From an uncultured Agathobaculum sp. (GTDB taxonomy: Bacteria; Bacillota; Clostridia; Oscillospirales; Butyricicoccaceae): 5,007 nucleotides of DNA. Positions 1-4,910 of the stretch are shown here, piece after piece (the stretch's first letter is position 1; every line of letters begins with the position of its first letter). The stretch lies in the NCBI GenBank assembly GCA_934504345.1, contig CAKSVR010000078.1, positions 1 to 5,007 of the forward strand, given 5' to 3'. Position numbers and translations under genes: made by a program. Under the pieces are notes generated by a model. The model did no database searches. It had not been told where the DNA came from and worked only from the letters and a program-made list of their open reading frames with translations.

Positions 1-74
1 ACCGCAAAACTGTGCCTCGTCAGTACGCAAAATTTACTCGCAAATCACTCTTGTTCAATTATGCGGTATTGCCT

Positions 75-114
75 AAAAAATCCGCAGTGCCCGAAAACGG
101 GTGCTGCGGATTTT
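75..114 (-). terminator. Intrinsic terminator of spo0A
   Basis: Just past the spo0A stop codon lies an inverted repeat. The outer arms 77-87 and 104-114 (AAAATCCGCAG/CTGCGGATTTT) pair, there is a 2x2 internal mismatch, and the inner arms CCCG/CGGG enclose a four-base loop. On the minus strand the hairpin ends in a run of six T (complement of 75-80). The other flank is T-rich as well, so it could also stop transcription arriving on the plus strand. Confidence 0.88.
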
Positions 115-117
115 GCT

Positions 118-879
118 TTACGCGCCAAACCGCATCTGTAAACGCAGCCGGTCGGCGATCATGGAGATAAATTCGCTGTTTGTCGGTTTGCCCTTGACGC
201 CCGAAACCGTGTAGCCGAAGTAATTCTGGAGGGTTTCGATGTCGCCGCGGTCCCACGCGACCTCGATGGCGTGGCGGATGGCGCGCTCCACGCGGGACGG
301 GGTGGTCTTGAACTTTCTGGCGATGGACGGATACAGCACTTTCGTGATCGCGCCGACCGCTTCGATGTCCTCAACGGCCATCATGATGGCCTCGCGGAGA
401 TACTGATAGCCCTTGATGTGCGCCGGCACGCCGACCTGATGGATGACCTCGGTGACGCGGATCTCCAGCGCGACGCTCTCCTCGGCGTGCAGTGCGCGCA
501 GACGGCTGCTGCGCCACAGGCGTACCCGTTCACATACGGCGGCAGGCAGCAGCGGTTTGCGGAGGAAAATGTCAACGCCGAGCGCGGTGCACTCCTCGGC
601 AAGCTGCGGATTGGTGAATGCAGAGAAAACAAAAACGGCGGGATGCGCCTCGTCCCGCTCACGCAGGCGGCTGAGCACGGTAACGCCGTCCAGCACGGGC
701 AGCATCAGCTCGAGGATGAGCACATCGGGATGCAGCTCGCTGACAGCGGCCAGTGCCTTTTCGCCGTCCTCGGCTATGCCGACCAGTTCCATGTCATCAG
801 TCTGCTCCATCGCCGCAGACAGAGCCGCGCAAAATTCGGTGTCGTCATCTGCAATTAAAACTCTAACTTTTTCATTCAT
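118..879 (-). CDS. spo0A: Spo0A, sporulation master response regulator, with Glu at the phosphoacceptor position
   Basis: Cytoplasmic transcription factor of 253 aa (B. subtilis Spo0A is 267 aa) that controls entry into sporulation. Residues about 4-120 form a CheY-like receiver, and residues about 138-253 form the Spo0A-specific DNA-binding domain. The latter is highly canonical: HIKGYQYLREAI, then the recognition-helix region TTPSRVERAIRHAIEVAW (192-209), then GKPTNSEFI. In the receiver the acidic pocket D11/D12 and K108 are present. The residue aligned with the phosphoacceptor Asp is E57 (LILELMLPVLDG, codon GAG at 709-711), and the switch Thr is S86. The loop after K108 reads PLLP rather than the usual PFDL-like sequence. 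The start at 879 (MNEKVRVLIADD) is chosen by homology. A weak GGAAAG lies about 14 bases upstream; an in-frame ATG at 936 would add a non-homologous N-terminus. The gene follows spoIVB, as in other spore formers, but has its own regulatory region and terminator. Identity is very secure. Whether it is phosphorylated is open. Confidence 0.97.
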   Translation of the reverse strand: MNEKVRVLIADDDTEFCAALSAAMEQTDDMELVGIAEDGEKALAAVSELHPDVLILELMLPVLDGVTVLSRLRERDEAHPAVFVFSAFTNPQLAEECTALGVDIFLRKPLLPAAVCERVRLWRSSRLRALHAEESVALEIRVTEVIHQVGVPAHIKGYQYLREAIMMAVEDIEAVGAITKVLYPSIARKFKTTPSRVERAIRHAIEVAWDRGDIETLQNYFGYTVSGVKGKPTNSEFISMIADRLRLQMRFGA

Positions 880-926
880 GGTGTCATAACCAGCTTTCCG
901 ATAGAATGTTTTCTCTTTATGGCAAC

Positions 927-953
927 AGATTACCATAACTTTCCAAAACCTGC
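927..953 (-). promoter_or_regulatory. Possible sigma-H-like promoter of spo0A
   Basis: On the minus strand GCAGGTTTT (953-945) matches the sigma-H -35 pattern RNAGGAWWW at eight of nine positions. Twelve bases later TAATCT (932-927) sits where the -10 should be, but it lacks a clear GAAT core. It lies about 50-75 bases before the start codon and just downstream of a perfect 0A box, an arrangement like the regulated spo0A promoter of B. subtilis. The -10 is weak, so the call is tentative. No better sigma-A promoter was seen. Confidence 0.35.
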
Positions 954-960
954 AAGAGTA

Positions 961-1014
961 TTTGACAAATACTGGGATATTTTCGCTCGACAGTTATCGA
1001 CAGATTTTGTCGAT
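961..1014 (-). promoter_or_regulatory. Cluster of four 0A-box-like sites upstream of spo0A
   Basis: Measured against the Spo0A consensus TTTGTCRAA (core TGTCGAA), four sites fall within 54 bases. TTTGTCAAA at 961-969 (minus) is a perfect 9/9 match. CTGTCGAGC at 985-993 and CTGTCGATA at 995-1003 (both minus) are direct repeats with 10-bp spacing, one helical turn. TTTGTCGAT at 1006-1014 (plus) matches 8/9. They lie about 80-135 bases before the spo0A start. B. subtilis spo0A is autoregulated through 0A boxes in the same gap, so autoregulation is the natural reading. Confidence 0.68.
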
Positions 1015-1188
1015 TTTCTGTGTAATATCCGAAAAAGCCGGTCAAACCTCTGGTTTAAGAGATTTTCCGCAAGCGTGCAGCCCATTTCCCGGCAGCCCAT
1101 TCCGCGGTATCCGTTCTCTGGTGCAAACGAGTTGCGAAGCAATACGCCGTTGCCGGGCGGGGGAGTTTCGCGCTCTGCGAACAACGGG

Positions 1189-1214
1189 AAAAAAGAGGCG
1201 GCCAAAGGCCGCCT
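1189..1214 (-). terminator. Intrinsic terminator of spoIVB
   Basis: Perfect 8-bp GC stem AGGCGGCC (1196-1203) / GGCCGCCT (1207-1214) with a three-base loop. On the minus strand it is followed by a single C and a run of six T. It lies about 50 bases beyond the spoIVB stop codon. It implies that spo0A is expressed largely from its own promoter rather than by read-through. Confidence 0.9.
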
Positions 1215-1239
1215 GTGCGAAAACGAAAACCGTAACAAA

Positions 1240-1259
1240 AATTACTAATTCCTAATTAT
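1240..1259 (-). repeat. AT-rich dispersed repeat copy, TAATTAGGAATTAG type
   Basis: The plus strand AATTACTAATTCCTAATTAT is the reverse complement of the repeat unit found as two tandem copies at 4441-4468. It sits three bases from the spoIVB stop codon and before the spoIVB terminator, so it would be transcribed into the 3' end of the spoIVB mRNA. An AT-rich word shared this exactly between two otherwise GC-rich intergenic regions is unlikely to be chance. Confidence 0.6.
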
Positions 1260-1262
1260 CCT

Positions 1263-2273
1263 CTATTCCTGCGCGGAAAGCATTTTCTCAATCGCAATCC
1301 CATACCCCTCAAGCGGCTGATCGACCAGAACGTGTGTCACCGCGCCGATGAGCCTGCCGTTTTGCAGAATGGGACTGCCGCTCATGCCCTGCACGATGCC
1401 GCCGGTCTTTTCGATGAGCGCGGGGTCGGTCACGCGCAGCATCATGCCGCGCCCGAACTCATCGTCGGCAGGATAAACCTTGACGATCTGCACAGAATAA
1501 CGCTGCACTGTGTCGCCCGCAACGTTGGAGAGGATCTCGGCTTCACCGAGGCGTATCTCGTCCGCCGTCACCGCTGGGACGGTTTGCAGCTCGCGGTAGA
1601 GCGAATCGTCCGTCATGGTGCCGAAAATGCCGCATTCTGTGTTGTCTGCCACGGTGCCGAGCACCTTTTCGGACGAAAAATCGCCTTGCAGCGCACCGGG
1701 CTCACCGGCCTTGCCGCGCTGCACGCCGCTCACCGTCGAGCGGATGATGGAGCCCTCCTGAAGCGGCAGCAGCACGCCGGTTTCGCTGTCGCAGATGCCG
1801 TGGCCGAGCGAGCCGAACGCGCGGGTGGACGGGTCAACGCAGGTCAGCGTGCCGATGCCCGCCATGCTGTCCCGCGCGAGCACGCCGATGCGCCACGCGC
1901 CGGTCTTGTCCTTGCAGGGCGTGACGGAAACGTTTTTTTGGCTGCCGTCACGCTCGAGCGTGAGCTCGACCGGGTGGCCCGCCGAGAGTGCGACCTGCTT
2001 TTGCAGCTCGTCGTTCGCGTGCAGCGCCGTGCCGTTTGCCTTGAGCAGCAGGTCGCCCTCCTGCACACCGGCCTCCTTGGCAGGGGAGTGCGGGCCGTCC
2101 GTGCCCTGCACCTCGGTCAGCTGCACGATGAGCACGCCCTCGGCCTGCATTTTGATGCCCACCGTATGCCCGACCGGCACAAGCTCGGCGATCTTTGCCG
2201 CCTGCGCGGAAAATGTTACCGCAAACAGCAGGAACAGGGCTGATGCGGTGCGCTTAACGCTGTTTTTTTGCAT
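1263..2273 (-). CDS. spoIVB: SpoIVB, sporulation PDZ-containing serine peptidase
   Basis: SpoIVB is made in the forespore, crosses into the intermembrane space and cleaves SpoIVFA, which releases the SpoIVFB protease to process pro-sigma-K. This protein is 336 aa, shorter than the 426 aa of B. subtilis. Residues about 9-25 are a hydrophobic signal/anchor ending in FSAQA. Residues about 38-125 form a PDZ domain (EGDLLLKANG, 72-81). The C-terminal S55-type peptidase carries H158 (FGSLGHGICD), D283 (VTDPALIEKTGG) and S298 (GIVQGMSGSPI). The Asp-Ser spacing of 15 equals that of B. subtilis D363/S378, so the triad looks intact. It ends HVLVDQPLEGYGIAIEKML, typical of the family. The start at 2273 is set by a perfect GGAGGTG Shine-Dalgarno at 2279-2285; a further 15 codons upstream are open but would bury that site. 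It lies directly upstream of spo0A and is separated from panT by a strong terminator, so it must have its own promoter. Forespore sigma-G/F control is expected from the family; I could not confirm a promoter by eye. Confidence 0.96.
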   Translation of the reverse strand: MQKNSVKRTASALFLLFAVTFSAQAAKIAELVPVGHTVGIKMQAEGVLIVQLTEVQGTDGPHSPAKEAGVQEGDLLLKANGTALHANDELQKQVALSAGHPVELTLERDGSQKNVSVTPCKDKTGAWRIGVLARDSMAGIGTLTCVDPSTRAFGSLGHGICDSETGVLLPLQEGSIIRSTVSGVQRGKAGEPGALQGDFSSEKVLGTVADNTECGIFGTMTDDSLYRELQTVPAVTADEIRLGEAEILSNVAGDTVQRYSVQIVKVYPADDEFGRGMMLRVTDPALIEKTGGIVQGMSGSPILQNGRLIGAVTHVLVDQPLEGYGIAIEKMLSAQE

Positions 2274-2278
2274 TTTTT

Positions 2279-2285
2279 CACCTCC
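2279..2285 (-). promoter_or_regulatory. Ribosome binding site that fixes the spoIVB start
   Basis: The minus strand reads GGAGGTG, then five A, then ATG at 2273. The anti-SD match is perfect and the spacing ideal. It selects this ATG over the in-frame ATG 45 bases upstream. Confidence 0.85.
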
Positions 2286-2396
2286 GGTGTTACTATGCCG
2301 CGCGGAGAGCGAAAACACTGCTGTGAACCTTTTCTAATCTGCCGGACATTTGGCGGCGCGGAAATTCTCTGGGCGCGGAAAGTTTTTCCGGAAACG

Positions 2397-2442
2397 AAAA
2401 ACGGCAGCTTCTCTGCGAAAACTGAGAGAAACTGCCGCTTTT
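2397..2442 (-). terminator. Intrinsic terminator of the coaX–panT unit
   Basis: A 13-bp stem, CGGCAGTTTCTCT with AGAGAAGCTGCCG on the minus strand (arms 2425-2437 and 2402-2414), contains one G-U pair and encloses a 10-base loop. It is followed by five T (complement of 2397-2401). It begins about 10 bases past the panT stop. The opposite flank also carries TTTT (2439-2442), so weak bidirectional action is possible. It separates the vitamin genes from spoIVB. Confidence 0.93.
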
Positions 2443-2451
2443 GACAATCAT

Positions 2452-3081
2452 TTATTCTGCTTTTGCAGGAGTACGCTGGCCGAGGAACGAAGCTACCGCG
2501 CGGGAGATGACGCCGCCTGCCGCACAGCAGACGATGGCCTCGATGAGGCCCTGCACACCGACCAGCAGCACGACGAACATCAGCGGGTTGGCTGCGCCCT
2601 TGGCGGAAACAAGACCCTGAATGTAGTCGGTCTGGTAGAACACGAGCACGATGTAGCCCATGAAGAACAGGGTGTTCAGCAGCGGCGCGGACAGCGCACC
2701 GACAAAATAGCTCCAGCTCTTTTTGCGGTCCACACGGCGCAGCACGCGGAACAGCAGGCCGACGCACCAGCCCATCAGCACGCGCATGACAACGCACAGC
2801 ACAAAGGTGTTGACCGGGCTGATCTGGAAGAACGTGCCGGTCATGACCGAAGCGCCGGTGATGGCATCCTTCATGCTGACAAGGCCGAACACGCCGCCGA
2901 GGATCGCACCGGCCGCCGGGCCCATCGCCATCGCGCCGACCGCGATCGGCACGGTCAGGAACGACATATACAGCGGGCCGACCGGCACACTGCCCAGGCC
3001 GATGAGCTTCATCACGATCTCGATGGCAGCCAGCAGCGCCAGCTGCGCCAGATAGCGCACATTGGTAGTTTTGTTATTCAT
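2452..3081 (-). CDS. panT: ECF transporter S component, probable pantothenate-specific PanT
   Basis: Integral membrane protein of 209 aa with about six hydrophobic segments (roughly 11-29, 36-52, 53-70, 88-113, 124-149, 164-195). This is the size and layout of an energy-coupling factor substrate-binding (S) subunit. The first segment carries an AxxxA motif (A15-A19 in LALLAAIEIVM), the known docking face for the EcfT scaffold. MAMGPAAGAILGGVFGL (51-67) and the segment starting ISPVNTF are typical of the PF12822-like S-component fold. The start at 3081 follows AGGAGGA with good spacing. It lies 85 bases after coaX and shares its terminator, so the two are probably co-transcribed. Pantothenate as substrate is inferred from that pairing and from known PanT S components; sequence alone would support only 'ECF S component'. 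No EcfA or EcfT gene is in the window, which fits a group II ECF system with a shared energising module encoded elsewhere. Confidence 0.85.
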   Translation of the reverse strand: MNNKTTNVRYLAQLALLAAIEIVMKLIGLGSVPVGPLYMSFLTVPIAVGAMAMGPAAGAILGGVFGLVSMKDAITGASVMTGTFFQISPVNTFVLCVVMRVLMGWCVGLLFRVLRRVDRKKSWSYFVGALSAPLLNTLFFMGYIVLVFYQTDYIQGLVSAKGAANPLMFVVLLVGVQGLIEAIVCCAAGGVISRAVASFLGQRTPAKAE

Positions 3082-3166
3082 TTGTGATTCCTCCTGCTGC
3101 CGTCCCGACAGGGTACAGCGCTCTCAAAAGTTTGCGGTCAGCGGAAAATTCGCTGCCATATCTCGT

Positions 3167-3937
3167 TCAACTGCGGTTTTTCTTCCAGATCAGATGCAGA
3201 CCGTCCAGCACAAGGCTCTCATCGTACTCGAACGGGATGGTCAGGTACGGCGTGATGAGCGGTGCGAGCGCACCGGTGATGACCGTGTGCGGGTGTTCGC
3301 CGAGGGCCTCGGCGAAGCGTCCGATCATGCCGTCCACCATGGAGGCCGCGCCGTAGATGGTGCCCACGCGCATCGCATCCGCCGTGTTGCGGGCGAGGAT
3401 ATTCTCGTCCCGCGCCTCAAGGGCGACAGCGGGTAGCTGGGCGGCCTGTTCACGCAGCGCGAGCAGGCTGAGCTGCACGCCGGTGGTGATGGCCGAGCCG
3501 ACGAGCGCACCGTTCTGGTCGAGCACGGTGAACGTGGTGGCCGTGCCGAGCGTGACAGCCACGCACGGCAGCTTTCCCTTGGCACGGGCGGCGACAGCGG
3601 CGGCCACGCGGTCCGAGCCGACCTGCCGCGGCTGCTCGGAGCGGATGTTCAGGCCGGTCTTGACGCCGCTGGATACCTCGATGACGTCGCGGATGCCGAG
3701 CAGGCGCAGCGCGCCCTCGAGCACCGTCACCATGCTGGGCACGACCGAGCTGACGATGCCGCCGTGGATGCGGCGGGCATCGATGGCGTGCAGGAGGAGC
3801 ACCTGCTGGATGCGGCAGGCGTAGTCATCGCGGGTGTGCTTGGGCTCGGTGGCGATGGAGGCAGAAAAGACCTGTCTGTCCTCCTCATAACCGCCCAGCG
3901 ACACGCGGCTGTTGCCTGCATTGACAGCGATCAGCAT
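3167..3937 (-). CDS. coaX: Type III pantothenate kinase homologue (CoaX) with substituted acidic active-site residues
   Basis: CoaX enzymes are cytoplasmic ASKHA-fold kinases that phosphorylate pantothenate with ATP, the first step of CoA synthesis. The 256 aa length is normal. Family features include SSVVPS (63-68), QVGSDRVAAAVAA (105-117) with D109 at the catalytic-base position, LGTATTF (130-136), QLSLLALREQAAQLP, NTADAMRVGTIYGAASMVDG (184-203) and VITGALAPLI (219-228). Unusual residues are N6 in the phosphate loop (VNAGNS; usual D-x-G-N-T), T129 before GTATT (usual Asp), T137 after ATTF (usual Asp), and TTG (151-153) where APG is typical. The start at 3937 follows a textbook AAGGAGGA. An upstream in-frame ATG (4036) lies beyond the promoter and is rejected. 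The gene is first in a unit with panT. The family is certain. Kinase activity is less so: it may be a divergent active enzyme with altered metal or cation dependence, or a paralogue with a changed role. Confidence 0.92.
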   Translation of the reverse strand: MLIAVNAGNSRVSLGGYEEDRQVFSASIATEPKHTRDDYACRIQQVLLLHAIDARRIHGGIVSSVVPSMVTVLEGALRLLGIRDVIEVSSGVKTGLNIRSEQPRQVGSDRVAAAVAARAKGKLPCVAVTLGTATTFTVLDQNGALVGSAITTGVQLSLLALREQAAQLPAVALEARDENILARNTADAMRVGTIYGAASMVDGMIGRFAEALGEHPHTVITGALAPLITPYLTIPFEYDESLVLDGLHLIWKKNRS

Positions 3938-3964
3938 GATGCTTCCTCCTTTGCTGCATTGTTC

Positions 3965-3978
3965 TGCGGAAAACCGCA
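3965..3978 (-). other. Small hairpin in the coaX leader
   Basis: TGCGG (3965-3969) and CCGCA (3974-3978) form a perfect 5-bp stem with a 4-base loop. It is flanked by direct GTTCTG copies on the plus strand (3961-3966 and 3981-3986). It falls within the roughly 45-base leader expected from the promoter at 3992-4020. No downstream T-run is present, so it is not a terminator. It may stabilise the mRNA 5' end or have no function. Confidence 0.4.
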
Positions 3979-3991
3979 TAGTTCTGTTTCT

Positions 3992-4020
3992 ATTATACGG
4001 CATAGAGCAGGGGATTACAA
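3992..4020 (-). promoter_or_regulatory. Sigma-A-type promoter of coaX–panT
   Basis: On the minus strand TTGTAA (4020-4015, four of six) is followed by exactly 17 bases and then a perfect TATAAT (3997-3992). Transcription should start near 3985, leaving a leader of about 45 bases before the strong coaX Shine-Dalgarno. It lies in the gap downstream of the PF06541 gene and makes coaX–panT an independently expressed unit. Confidence 0.8.
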
Positions 4021-4046
4021 GGGGAATACTGTACAATTACAGCCGG

Positions 4047-4400
4047 TCATTTGGGCAGCATGATGGGCGCGGCGAGCAGAGCCCACAGCGCGGCGTACTT
4101 CGGGCAGATCTGGCCGTGTACGTTGCCGACCTCGCGCGAATAATCCCACACGCGCAGATGACAGCGCCGGTTGACCGTGCAGCCGACCACATATTCCGCC
4201 GCCGTGATGCACGCCGCGCCGGAAAGGCAGCGCATGAGCGGGCCCGCGCCGCGTACCTGCCGCCGCAGGCGGCACAGCCCGAGCAGCACCGTCCCGCCGG
4301 TGAGCGCCATCGTCCAGTGGGTGCGGCCGCGCCATAAAAGCTCAAGGGCGGCATAGCCCGAAGCGCCGCACAGAAATAAAACAGGAGTTTTTGCGTTCAT
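4047..4400 (-). CDS. PF06541-family (CmpB-like, putative ABC-transporter type IV) small membrane protein
   Basis: Protein of 117 aa with about four hydrophobic segments (4-22, 30-45, 58-76, 100-115). The conserved pattern of the PF06541 family is present: ELLWRGRTHWTMALTGG (20-36), ITAAEYVVGCTVNRRCHLRVWDYS (starting at 65) and GNVHGQICPKYAALW (92-106). The family is widespread in Clostridia, usually as an orphan membrane protein labelled 'putative ABC transporter permease'. No biochemical role is established, and the length here is a little below typical. The start at 4400 follows GGTGA with a 5-base gap, a modest ribosome binding site. Its stop is 109 bases from coaX, and coaX has its own promoter, so a functional link to pantothenate is not implied. 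No ATPase gene is nearby. No promoter or terminator of its own was identified with confidence. Confidence 0.8.
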   Translation of the reverse strand: MNAKTPVLFLCGASGYAALELLWRGRTHWTMALTGGTVLLGLCRLRRQVRGAGPLMRCLSGAACITAAEYVVGCTVNRRCHLRVWDYSREVGNVHGQICPKYAALWALLAAPIMLPK

Positions 4401-4440
4401 TCACATCACCAAACGTATTTTGCCCAGTTTTTTCGAAAAT

Positions 4441-4468
4441 TAGTAATTAGGAATTAGTAATTAGGAAT
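4441..4468. repeat. AT-rich 14-bp direct repeat (two copies)
   Basis: TAGTAATTAGGAAT occurs twice in tandem (4441-4454, 4455-4468), followed by TATTATTATG. It lies 40 bases upstream of the PF06541 gene and marks the border between the GC-rich gene block and the repeat region. A partial inverted copy is present at 1240-1259. Confidence 0.75.
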
Positions 4469-4512
4469 TATTATTATGGGTGACAAGGAGAATAACCATA
4501 TGTGAACTGTAT

Positions 4513-4852
4513 CGCAGGGCGCGACGACCCGGCGCGCCGCACATAAACCGGAGCACAACTGTAATGTTCTTGGATATTGGTATGGGTTACCGCAGGGCGC
4601 GACGACCCGGCGCGCCGCACATAAACCAGAGCATAAATGTAATGTTCGTGGATATTGGTATGGATTACCGTAGGGCGCGACGACCCGGCGCGCCACACAT
4701 AAACCGGATCACAACTGTAATGTTGATAGATGTTGGTATGGATTACCGTAGGGCGCGACGACCCGGTGCGCCGCATATAAACCGGACCACAACTGTAATG
4801 TTCATAGATATTGGTATGGATTACCGTAGGGCGGGGTGCCCTCACCCCGCCG
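4513..4852. repeat. 78-bp tandem repeat array: four GC-palindrome units plus a variant fifth
   Basis: The core GGGCGCGACGACCCGG starts at 4517, 4595, 4673 and 4751, exactly 78 bases apart, and a fifth GGGCG starts at 4829. Each unit has a strongly conserved GC-rich core with GGCGCG/CGCGCC arms, then a more variable AT-richer part (ATAAACC..., TGTAATGTT..., ATTGGTATGGATTACCG). In the fifth unit the core changes to a different palindrome. Because 78 is divisible by three and the units lack stops, frames on both strands stay open through the array; there is no sign that any of them is translated. Best read as an intergenic tandem repeat derived from a palindromic element. Confidence 0.93.
4830..4851. 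repeat. Perfect GC-rich hairpin ending the 78-bp array
   Basis: Arms GGCGGGGTG (4830-4838) and CACCCCGCC (4843-4851) pair perfectly over 9 bp around the loop CCCT. It takes the place of the GGCGCG/CGCGCC core of the preceding units while keeping the same left border (ACCGTAGGGCG). No T-run follows directly, so a terminator role is doubtful. Confidence 0.8.
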
Positions 4853-4910
4853 TTGCCGAAATCATAGGTAATCATTTTTTCTGCGTAGGCGGATAACGTA
4901 AACCGTTACG
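4853..4910. other. Spacer between the two repeat arrays
   Basis: Unremarkable sequence with a six-T run (4875-4880) and a small inverted repeat, CGTAA-ACCG-TTACG (4897-4910). No gene or clear signal is seen. Confidence 0.5.

Larger units (their letters stand above)
937..1262. other. spoIVB–spo0A intergenic region (326 bp)
   Basis: No credible gene is seen here. In the direction of transcription it holds an AT-rich repeat copy abutting the spoIVB stop, the spoIVB terminator, about 170 bases without an assignable signal, and then the 0A-box cluster leading into the spo0A promoter region. A small inverted repeat, TTAAACC-AGA-GGTTTGA on the minus strand (1042-1058), has one imperfect pair and overlaps a TTGACC -35-like hexamer (1040-1045) that has no good -10. 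Its role is unknown. Confidence 0.7.

Noticed and set aside
880..936. Upstream ATG start (936) for spo0A
   Set aside because: The extra 19 residues match no Spo0A N-terminus and would overlap the putative promoter.
1040..1045. TTGACC as the -35 of a sigma-A promoter for spo0A
   Set aside because: No acceptable -10 is found at 16-18 bases; the best is GAAAAT at 19.
1332..2243. Long plus-strand open frames antisense to spoIVB and to panT (2350-3087)
   Set aside because: They are low-complexity, Arg/His/Ala-rich translations of GC-rich DNA opposite well-identified genes, with no recognisable family.
2291..2297. CATAGTA on the minus strand as a sigma-G -10 box for spoIVB
   Set aside because: It fits CATNNTA, but the implied transcript start falls inside the Shine-Dalgarno and no -35 match lies 16-18 bases upstream.
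3938..4036. Upstream ATG start (4036) for coaX
   Set aside because: It lies beyond the -35/-10 promoter. The ATG at 3937 has a perfect ribosome site and gives the family N-terminus.
4031..4044. CTGTA/TACAG hairpin after the PF06541 gene as a terminator
   Set aside because: The stem is only 5 bp, has AT-rich pairs, and is not followed by a T-run.
4476..4505. Nine-codon ORF (MGDKENNHM) and ATG-TGA after an AAGGAG at 4485-4490
   Set aside because: The AAGGAG leads to an ATG followed at once by TGA, and the short ORF itself has no upstream ribosome site. Looks like chance.
4474..4896. Long open frames on both strands through the 78-bp array
   Set aside because: They exist because the unit is a multiple of three without stops. 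Three or more frames are open at once, no proper Shine-Dalgarno precedes the GTG at 4480, and no domain is recognisable.
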